A DNA stretch of 13,949 bases from the NCBI GenBank assembly GCA_018701055.1, contig JABIUH010000188.1, positions 1 to 13,949 of the forward strand, in the 5' to 3' direction. The notes under the pieces are model-generated. The model had not been told where the DNA came from. It made no database searches and saw only the letters and a list, made by a program, of their open reading frames with translations. The first letter of the stretch is position 1. Each line of letters begins with the position of its first letter. The position numbers and the translations under genes were made by a program. The DNA is from Woeseia sp. (GTDB taxonomy: Bacteria; Pseudomonadota; Gammaproteobacteria; Steroidobacterales; Woeseiaceae). Positions 8,430-13,949 of the stretch are shown here, piece after piece.

Positions 8430-8460
8430 ATAAGGCGAGCTTAGGCTCGCCTTATTTTTT
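8430..8460 (+). terminator. Rho-independent terminator after the TonB receptor
   Basis: A perfect 11-base-pair stem, ATAAGGCGAGC (8430-8440) with GCTCGCCTTAT (8445-8455), closes a four-base TTAG loop and runs into six T residues (8455-8460). It lies 37 bases after the receptor stop. It should end most receptor transcripts and so lower expression of the sulfotransferase gene, unless that gene has its own promoter. Confidence 0.93.
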
Positions 8461-8489
8461 AAGCCTATAGGTAGCTGCGATGAAATACG

Positions 8490-10496
8490 GTGAATGACGC
8501 GCAAACATCGCCGGCAATTCTTGAGGATGCAAAGTCACTCTTACAGAACAGTCGGATTGCCGACGCTGAAGCACTGCTGCAGCCGTATGTTCTTGAGCAC
8601 GATGAAAGTAGTGAGGCGCACTACTTGCTGGCGGTATGTCAGCGCTATCTGAAGCAATCCAACAACGCGCTCAAAACGCTACAACGACTAAAGGTTGTTC
8701 AACCGGCATACGGACGTGCTTATCAGGAAGAGGGTCACGTCCATATCGCACTGGGAGATTCCGCAGCGGCATTGCAGGCATATCGACACGCCGTTTCGCT
8801 AAACAATTCCTTACTCGCGAGTTGGCAGGCTATCGCCGGACTGTTGACTGATCAAAACGACTCTGAATTGAAGACAGAGGCAGCAAGGCAGGTCGAAAAG
8901 CTCAGTGCGCTTCCGCCTGAATTGTTGAGTGTTCGTAACATGACCGCCGAGCGACGCTACTTCCAAGCGGAGGAATTGTGTCGTCGATTTCTCAAGGTCA
9001 ATCCAAAATTTGTTGAAGGGATGCGTTTGCTCGCAGATTTAGGCGTCAAATCCGATGTCCTCGATGATGCCGAATTTATTCTTGAAAGCGCGGTTGAATT
9101 TGAGCCGAACAATGTATTCGCTCGTCACGATTACATGACGGTGTTGTACCGCCGCCAAAAGTATGAGGAATCTCTGCAGCAGGCAAAACTTCTCGTTGAG
9201 GGTGATCCAGAAAATTTGGACTTTCATATTAGTTTAGCCAATCAATTGGTCGCGGTTGGCGATTACGATGCTGCGCTGAAAATTTATGATGATGCCATTG
9301 CTCAGCGTCCACACAGCGCGGAACTACATCTTGTTCACGGACATGCGCTGAAAACAATCGGAGATGTCGAACCGGCGGTTGCCGCGTATCGACACGCCTA
9401 TCGGTCTCGTCCAAATTTCGGCGATGCCTTTTGGAGTCTCGCGAACCTGAAGACTTATCGTTTTACGGATGCTGAAGTGGGGGCAATGCACGACAGCGAA
9501 AAGAATTCTGCAACGGTCATCGAGGATCGCGCGCATCTTTGCTTCGCGCTTGGCAAGCATTTCGAAGATACCAGGAAATTCGCCGACTCTGCGCGCTACT
9601 ACAGTCAGGGCAATACGCTGCGTAAGTCGCAAACTCGTTACGATGAACAGCAGATGACCGCTCGCCTGGATCTGCAAAAGGAGTACTGCGATGAAGCGCT
9701 GTTTGCTGCACAGGATGGCAGTGGGCATGCAGCGCCAGATCCAATATTTATTGTCGGTCTGCCACGTGCGGGGTCGACGCTGCTCGAACAAATTCTCGCG
9801 TCTCATGCGCAGATTGACGGCACGATGGAACTGCCCAATATTCCGGCATTGGCGTTTCGTCTCGCTGGCCGTCGGCGTATCGATGAAGAGCCTTTGTACC
9901 CGGCCGTGTTGCAGGATCTTAGTGCAACTCAATTGGAAGAGTTCGGTCGAGCTTTCATTGAGGAGACGCGCGTACACCGGTCCGACGCACCGTTTTTCAT
10001 TGACAAAATGCCCAACAATTTTCGTCATATCGGCTTGATTCACCTGATCTTGCCGAATGCCAAAATAATAGATGCGCGGCGCCATCCGATGGCCTGTTGT
10101 TTTAGTGGTTACAAGCAGCTATTTGCGACTGGGCAGGAATTTACTTACGGGTTGGAAGAGATCGGTCTCTACTATCGTGACTACGTTGAGTTGATGGATC
10201 ACTGGGACACTGTATTGCCGGGCAAGGTATTGCGTGTCCAGTATGAGAACGTTGTTGCTGATGTCGAAACTGAGGTGACTCGTCTTCTCGATTTCTGCGG
10301 TCTACCGTTTGAGCAGTCTTGTGTCGAGTTTCATCAAACGGATCGTTCGGTGCGCACGCCAAGCTCGGAACAAGTCAGGCAACCTATCTATACCAGCGGC
10401 CTCGAACAGTGGCGCAACTTCGAGCCCTGGCTTGATCCTCTCAAAGAGGCGCTTGGGCCGGTGCTTGATCGCTATCCGATTGATACTGCTGCTTAA
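8490..10496 (+). CDS. TPR-repeat sulfotransferase
   Basis: This 668-residue protein combines tetratricopeptide repeats with a sulfotransferase domain that uses PAPS as sulfate donor. Helical TPR-like repeats fill about residues 10-320 (for example AHYLLAVCQRYLKQSNNALK and GDYDAALKIYDDAIAQRP). The sulfotransferase domain starts near 416: GLPRAGSTLLEQILASH (423-439) is the 5'-phosphosulfate loop, and IIDARRHPMACCFSGYK (526-542) is the 3'-phosphate-binding segment with Arg530 and Ser539. No signal peptide or membrane helix is evident, so it is probably cytoplasmic. The GTG at 8490 follows an in-frame stop at 8481 and has no clear ribosome-binding site. Such proteins often sit beside TonB receptors in proteobacteria; the acceptor is unknown. 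The TPRs may bind a peptide or protein partner. Confidence 0.9.
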   Translation: MNDAQTSPAILEDAKSLLQNSRIADAEALLQPYVLEHDESSEAHYLLAVCQRYLKQSNNALKTLQRLKVVQPAYGRAYQEEGHVHIALGDSAAALQAYRHAVSLNNSLLASWQAIAGLLTDQNDSELKTEAARQVEKLSALPPELLSVRNMTAERRYFQAEELCRRFLKVNPKFVEGMRLLADLGVKSDVLDDAEFILESAVEFEPNNVFARHDYMTVLYRRQKYEESLQQAKLLVEGDPENLDFHISLANQLVAVGDYDAALKIYDDAIAQRPHSAELHLVHGHALKTIGDVEPAVAAYRHAYRSRPNFGDAFWSLANLKTYRFTDAEVGAMHDSEKNSATVIEDRAHLCFALGKHFEDTRKFADSARYYSQGNTLRKSQTRYDEQQMTARLDLQKEYCDEALFAAQDGSGHAAPDPIFIVGLPRAGSTLLEQILASHAQIDGTMELPNIPALAFRLAGRRRIDEEPLYPAVLQDLSATQLEEFGRAFIEETRVHRSDAPFFIDKMPNNFRHIGLIHLILPNAKIIDARRHPMACCFSGYKQLFATGQEFTYGLEEIGLYYRDYVELMDHWDTVLPGKVLRVQYENVVADVETEVTRLLDFCGLPFEQSCVEFHQTDRSVRTPSSEQVRQPIYTSGLEQWRNFEPWLDPLKEALGPVLDRYPIDTAA

Positions 10497-10501
10497 AAGG
10501 A
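10497..10501 (+). promoter_or_regulatory. Ribosome-binding site supporting a TTG start
   Basis: AAGGA lies directly after the sulfotransferase stop and seven bases before the TTG at 10509. It is the main evidence that the reductase gene begins at TTG rather than at a later codon. Confidence 0.75.
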
Positions 10502-10508
10502 TTTTTTC

Positions 10509-11510
10509 TTGAACGAAGTGCAACTGACCATTGATGAAATTAAATCGATCGCTCGCGATTGCCTCGAAGGTCATGGTTGTAATGCGGCTAATGCAGATGC
10601 TGTTGCTGAGATCATTGCGATGGCGGAGGGCGATGGTTGCCATTCTCATGGGTTAATGAGATTGGGGGGCTACGTTGCCGCACTGAAGAGTGGCAAGGTG
10701 AACGGGTTAGCAGAACCGTTTACGCAGCAGCTCGCACCGGCTGTTATTCGTGTAAACGGCGATAGCGGTTTCGCACCATTGGCGCTGAAATGTGGTCGTC
10801 AGCCGTTGATCGATGCGGCCAAAACAAATGGCATTGCCGCTTTGCCGCTAGTTAATATCCATCATTTCGCGGCATTGTGGACAGAGATAGAGCCAGTCGC
10901 ATCTGCTGGACTTTGTGTAATGGCTTGTACATCTTATAAACCCGTAGTGATTCCTGCCGGGGGCAGCAAGCCTCTGTACGGCACTAACCCATTCGCTTTT
11001 GGCTGGCCGCGCGGATCATCTCCGCCAATGATTTTTGATCAGGCCTCCTCTGTTGTTGCGCGCGGTGAAGTGATGCTGGCTGCGCGGGAGGGGCATTCAC
11101 TTGCCGCGGGTGTAGGTGTCGATGCTGATGGAAATCCAAGCACAGATCCAGACGAAGTTTTAAAGGGTGCGTTGTTGGCCTTTGGCGGTCACAAGGGTTC
11201 GTCGATTGCGATGATGGTGGAGCTGCTCGCTGGAGCGCTAATCGGTGAGAGCCTAAGTGTGGAAGCTGCCGTTCGTGATAACAACGATGGGGGTCCGCCA
11301 CAGGGTGGTGAGTTCATGCTGGCCATGAACCCTGAATTGTTCGGCGATGCGCAAGGTTGGAATGCTCGCGCTGAACGATTGTTTGAAGAAATTGTTGCGC
11401 AGGACGGTGCGCGTTTACCCGGTGATCGGCGTTACCGCTGTCGCCGTGAGGCCTCGGAAAATGGCGTGCGCATTTCCCGTTCCGTCTATAACAAGATACT
11501 TGAGCTATGA
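10509..11510 (+). CDS. Delta1-pyrroline/piperideine-2-carboxylate reductase-like protein (malate/L-lactate dehydrogenase-2 family)
   Basis: This 333-residue NAD(P)-dependent oxidoreductase belongs to the Ldh2/MDH2 family. Within it, the sequence most resembles DpkA of Pseudomonas as I recall it. DpkA reduces delta1-piperideine-2-carboxylate and delta1-pyrroline-2-carboxylate to L-pipecolate and L-proline, and can act as an N-methyl-L-amino-acid dehydrogenase. Shared marks are DGCHSHGLMRLGGY (42-55, with the family's conserved His47 and Arg51), NIHHFAALW, KPLYGTNPFAF, GVGVDADGNPSTDP, LLAFGGHKGSSIAMMVELLA and the C-terminal LPGDRRY. Start is TTG with a good ribosome-binding site. It follows the sulfotransferase by 12 bases, so the two are co-transcribed. 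Other members act on malate, lactate or ureidoglycolate; the HHFAALW and DADGNPSTDP segments favour the cyclic-imine group. Substrate assignment is moderately sure, the family very sure. Confidence 0.85.
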   Translation: MNEVQLTIDEIKSIARDCLEGHGCNAANADAVAEIIAMAEGDGCHSHGLMRLGGYVAALKSGKVNGLAEPFTQQLAPAVIRVNGDSGFAPLALKCGRQPLIDAAKTNGIAALPLVNIHHFAALWTEIEPVASAGLCVMACTSYKPVVIPAGGSKPLYGTNPFAFGWPRGSSPPMIFDQASSVVARGEVMLAAREGHSLAAGVGVDADGNPSTDPDEVLKGALLAFGGHKGSSIAMMVELLAGALIGESLSVEAAVRDNNDGGPPQGGEFMLAMNPELFGDAQGWNARAERLFEEIVAQDGARLPGDRRYRCRREASENGVRISRSVYNKILEL

Positions 11511-11518
11511 ATGACTGA

Positions 11519-11566
11519 GACTGGAAAGGAATGAGCGATTTGACAATCACAATTGTGATTCCAGTC
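11519..11566. promoter_or_regulatory. Palindromic operator candidate upstream of the LysR gene
   Basis: AATCACAATTGTGATT at 11545-11560 is a perfect 16-base palindrome containing the ATC-N8-GAT symmetry expected for LysR-type binding sites. A perfect -35 hexamer, TTGACA (11540-11545), abuts its left edge. A wider inverted repeat, GACTGGAA (11519-11526) and TTCCAGTC (11559-11566), brackets it. The palindrome has no loop and no T run, so it is unlikely to be a terminator. I found no convincing -10 box at normal spacing from TTGACA. The likely role is autoregulation of the LysR gene. Confidence 0.55.
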
Positions 11567-11598
11567 GCTGCTAATTTTCACGCAAATTTCGTGGGTGT

Positions 11599-12522
11599 AT
11601 CAAAATCAAACATTTAAATATTACACTACGTCACCTGAGAGCCTTCGTTGTCGTCGCACGACATGGCAGTTTCAAACTTGCTGCGAGAGAGTTATCACGT
11701 ACGCAGCCAGCCATTACGCTGGCCGTTCAGCAACTGGAAGAAAACATCGGTTTGAAACTCCTCGAGCGAACGACGCGACGAGTTGCGCCGACGGCGGAGG
11801 GTGAGCGATTCATTCCAATTGCGGAACGCTTGATTCGTGATTTCGATACCGCAATTTCAGATTTGAATGGCGCTGCTGAGCGACGCAGCGGACATGTCAG
11901 CATTGCCGCCGTACCCTCATTTGCGGCTCAGTTGATGCCTGGAATTGTGAAAGCTTTCGTTGCGCAATATCCTGGATTATCAGTACATCTAACGGATGAC
12001 AATTCACTGGGTGTGCAGCGACGACTCTTGCGCAACGAAGTCGATTTCGCTATCGGTAGTCGATTTCGGTCGAATCTTGATTTGGTTTTCAAGCCATTGG
12101 TTCAGGATCGGGTCGAATTGGTTTGTCACCGGGATCATCCCTTGGCCAGGGAAGAAGGTGATCTCGAATGGAGAGAATTGCAGAATCACCAGTTTATAGA
12201 CTCAGGTATTCAAGGTTTGATGCCATTGGAGGGTCTGCCCGACCGGCCGAAATTCGAGTTTTCAACGACGACGACGTTGTTCGCCATGGTAAGGGCCAAT
12301 ATCGGTGTCACGATATTGCCGACCCTGGCAACGCGTGATCTGCATGCTGATTTGACGACCCGCCCGATGGCTGATCCGTTGATCCGCCGCGACATCTTCT
12401 TGATTACGCGTAAAGACTGGAGCTTATCGCCGGCCAGCGCGGCGATGATTGAGGTTTTATCCCACGAAATTTTGCGAATCGTTGGCGACCTAGCGTCCCC
12501 GCACGTGCAGTGCAAGTTTTAG
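11599..12522 (+). CDS. LysR-family transcriptional regulator without a standard start codon
   Basis: This is a LysR-type activator or repressor. From the ATC at 11599 it would be 307 residues, normal for the family. The winged helix-turn-helix is complete: LRHLRAFVVVARHGSF, AARELSRTQPAITLAVQQLE, then LLERTTRRVAPTAEG. The effector-binding domain follows (about 90-300; HVSIAAVPSFAAQLMPGIV, FAIGSR, GVTILPTLA). No ATG, GTG or TTG lies in frame between the stop at 11572 and the helix-turn-helix. Candidate starts are ATC at 11599 (giving M-K-I-K-H-L-N-I-T-L-R), ATC at 11605 or ATT at 11620. A single base change or sequence error in an original ATG at 11599 is the simplest explanation. The TTG at 11752 would delete the DNA-binding helix and is rejected. 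Neighbouring catabolic genes are its probable targets. Confidence 0.85.
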   Translation: MKIKHLNITLRHLRAFVVVARHGSFKLAARELSRTQPAITLAVQQLEENIGLKLLERTTRRVAPTAEGERFIPIAERLIRDFDTAISDLNGAAERRSGHVSIAAVPSFAAQLMPGIVKAFVAQYPGLSVHLTDDNSLGVQRRLLRNEVDFAIGSRFRSNLDLVFKPLVQDRVELVCHRDHPLAREEGDLEWRELQNHQFIDSGIQGLMPLEGLPDRPKFEFSTTTTLFAMVRANIGVTILPTLATRDLHADLTTRPMADPLIRRDIFLITRKDWSLSPASAAMIEVLSHEILRIVGDLASPHVQCKF

Positions 12523-12791
12523 CCTTGTTTTTGGGCATGCACGTTCACCGAGCGTAATTTGCGCGAAATTCGGTGGGGGGTTCATCGAATTAATGTAAAT
12601 TAACAAATTTTATATAAACTGGATTAGTACGCTCGAAAAGGAGATCAATTATTTCTCTAAATACTGATACATATAAGTTTCAGTCGTTAATCAGTAATAA
12701 TTATTATCCGATTGAAATATCTAACTTGCTTTGCGTTTTCGCAAGGTTGAGAGTGGGTGGAAGCTCAAATAGCAACTAAATAGAGGAATGC
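12523..12791. promoter_or_regulatory. Intergenic region and probable promoter of the aldehyde dehydrogenase gene
   Basis: This 269-base stretch is AT-rich with no convincing gene. TATAAA (12613-12618) matches the -10 consensus at five of six bases, with a poor TTAATG -35 (12590-12595) 17 bases upstream. An imperfect hairpin lies at 12546-12575, just after the LysR stop, without a T run. AAGGAG at 12638-12643 is not followed by a standard start. A small hairpin, CTTTGCG-TTTT-CGCAAGG (12729-12746, one G-T pair), lies in the presumed leader. AGAGGA at 12782-12787 is the ribosome-binding site of the downstream gene. Confidence 0.4.
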
Positions 12792-13949
12792 ATGAGCACA
12801 ACAGTGCGGGGCAATTTTATTGGCGGCCAATGGAACGTTGGCACAGAGACTTTCGATAGTATCAATCCATCGGATACATCAGATTGCGTGGGCAGCTTTT
12901 CCACCGCAACCGCTGGCGACGTTGCATCTGCGATCTCCGCGGCGAGAGGCGCATTTCCTGAGTGGTCACATAGCGGACTAGAACATCGAAAATCCATCCT
13001 GGATGCAATTGGTGCTGAACTCATTACCCGTAGCGATGAAATCGGTCGCCTCATCTCTCGCGAAGAAGGTAAAACGGTCCCCGAGGGAGTCGGAGAGGTT
13101 GCGCGGGCAGGTCAATTTTTCCAATATTTTGGCGCGGAAGTATTACGCCAGATGGGCGAAATAGCCGCCTCCGTTCGCCCGGGCGTAAGCATCGAGGTTA
13201 CTCGCGAGCCGCTCGGTGTAATTGGAGTTATCACGCCGTGGAATTTTCCTGTGGCGGTCGCTGCCTGGAAGATCGCGCCCGCACTGGCCTTCGGAAACAC
13301 GGTCGTATTGAAGCCATCGGAGCTTGTACCTGCTGGTGGCGAGGCTTTTGCTGACATTATGAGTCGCGCAGGTTTACCTGACGGCGTTTTCAATCTTGTG
13401 CAGGGTCCTGGTGATGTTGGCGCGGCAATTGTCAGCAACGCAGACGTAGACGCGATTTCTTTTACCGGATCTGTATCCACCGGCCGTAAGATCGCTCGCG
13501 CGGCTGTCGATAACATGACGCGGATTCAGCTCGAAATGGGTAGCAAGAACGCTTTGATTGTTCTGGACGATGCTGAAATCGATGTCGCCGTCAATTGTGC
13601 AATCAACGGAGCGTATTTCGGAACCGGACAAAAGTGTACGGCTTCTTCACGCCTGATTGTTCAGGCGGGCATTCACGATCAATTTGTCGAGCGCATGATC
13701 GCGGCTACCAAGGGACTTGTTGTTGGCAACGCAAATGCTAGTGATACCCAAATCGGCCCTGTTGTCGACCAGCAACAATTAGACAAAAACCTTGAGTACC
13801 TCGATTTAGCGGTTAAGGAGGGTGCCTCGGTGGCGGTTGGCGGAGCGCGCTTGTCGCTGGCGACGGAGGGCTACTACATGCAGCCAGCGCTGTGTGTTGA
13901 TACCGACAATTCAATGCGTATCAATCGTGAAGAAATTTTTGGGCCAATC
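12792..13949 (+). CDS. Aldehyde dehydrogenase, probably 2-oxoglutarate semialdehyde dehydrogenase (3' end cut by window)
   Basis: The first 386 residues of an NAD(P)-dependent aldehyde dehydrogenase are present, about 80 percent of a usual 480-residue protein. Family motifs are ITPWNFPVAVAAWKIAPALA (147-166, NAD and oxyanion Asn151), LKPSELVP, FTGSVSTGRKI, the catalytic base Glu248 in LEMGSKN, and the nucleophile Cys282 in GTGQKCTASSRLIV. The window ends at EEIFGPI. The opening NFIGGQW...NPSDTSDCVG, the EEGKTVPEGVGEVARAGQFF segment and GQKCTASSRLIV resemble 2-oxoglutarate semialdehyde (2,5-dioxopentanoate) dehydrogenases of hydroxyproline, pentose and aldarate catabolism, which yield 2-oxoglutarate. 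The usual ELGGKN or EMGGKN is EMGSKN here. The start ATG has AGAGGA four bases upstream. Enzyme class is certain; the substrate rests on resemblance recalled from memory. Confidence 0.88.
   Translation, partial: MSTTVRGNFIGGQWNVGTETFDSINPSDTSDCVGSFSTATAGDVASAISAARGAFPEWSHSGLEHRKSILDAIGAELITRSDEIGRLISREEGKTVPEGVGEVARAGQFFQYFGAEVLRQMGEIAASVRPGVSIEVTREPLGVIGVITPWNFPVAVAAWKIAPALAFGNTVVLKPSELVPAGGEAFADIMSRAGLPDGVFNLVQGPGDVGAAIVSNADVDAISFTGSVSTGRKIARAAVDNMTRIQLEMGSKNALIVLDDAEIDVAVNCAINGAYFGTGQKCTASSRLIVQAGIHDQFVERMIAATKGLVVGNANASDTQIGPVVDQQQLDKNLEYLDLAVKEGASVAVGGARLSLATEGYYMQPALCVDTDNSMRINREEIFGPI

Noticed and set aside
8480..8497. Five-codon ATG frame overlapping the sulfotransferase start
   Set aside because: It is too short to judge, has no ribosome-binding site, and is expected by chance. 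A translational-coupling role cannot be shown.
9324..10085. 253-residue open frame on the minus strand
   Set aside because: It is antisense to the TPR-sulfotransferase, covering the conserved PAPS loop on the other strand. No motif or ribosome-binding site supports it.
11545..11560. Palindrome read as a CRP or FNR site
   Set aside because: The half-sites are TCACA then TGTGA, the reverse of the CRP order TGTGA-N6-TCACA, and the FNR TTGAT-N4-ATCAA pattern is absent.
11595..11804. 69-residue GTG-started open frame on the plus strand
   Set aside because: It overlaps the LysR helix-turn-helix in another frame and has no recognisable content. The GTG is out of frame with the regulator.
11752..12522. 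TTG at 11752 as the start of the LysR gene
   Set aside because: It would remove most of the helix-turn-helix, although the 51 codons upstream encode a clear LysR DNA-binding domain in the same frame.

Overview
The window reads as chromosomal DNA of a Gram-negative proteobacterium, most likely a marine or environmental gammaproteobacterium. The basis is a TonB-dependent outer-membrane receptor with a proteobacterial signal peptide and TonB box, a tetratricopeptide-repeat sulfotransferase next to it, and roughly balanced base composition. The taxonomic call is inference; no rRNA or marker gene is present.

Left half, minus strand (about 5445 down to 1): a tight five-gene operon. In transcription order it is soxB, soxD, soxA, soxG (the beta, delta, alpha and gamma subunits of a heterotetrameric sarcosine-oxidase-type enzyme), then a second DAO-family FAD oxidoreductase that runs off the window. 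Adjacent genes overlap by 1 or 4 bases, or are 2 or 18 bases apart. The complex would oxidise an N-methyl or other secondary amino acid on the beta subunit and pass the one-carbon unit to tetrahydrofolate on the alpha subunit. The set differs from classical sarcosine oxidase: SoxD lacks two of the four zinc ligands I recall for the classical subunit, so the true substrate is open.

An AT-rich divergent control region (about 5446-5720) separates this operon from the plus-strand half. That half contains a TonB-dependent receptor, a strong hairpin terminator, a TPR-sulfotransferase followed after 12 bases by a delta1-pyrroline/piperideine-2-carboxylate reductase-like gene, a LysR regulator with no standard start codon, a 269-base intergenic region, and a 3'-truncated aldehyde dehydrogenase resembling 2-oxoglutarate semialdehyde dehydrogenase.

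Taken together, the locus looks like uptake plus catabolism of a secondary or cyclic N-methylated amino acid. The receptor would import it, the Sox-type complex and the second FAD enzyme would demethylate or oxidise it, the DpkA-like reductase would handle a cyclic imine, and the dehydrogenase would send a semialdehyde to 2-oxoglutarate. Hydroxyproline or proline-betaine-like compounds fit this enzyme set, but the pathway is inference: no epimerase, deaminase or Rieske demethylase is visible in the window. No CRISPR array, insertion sequence, tRNA or rRNA was seen.
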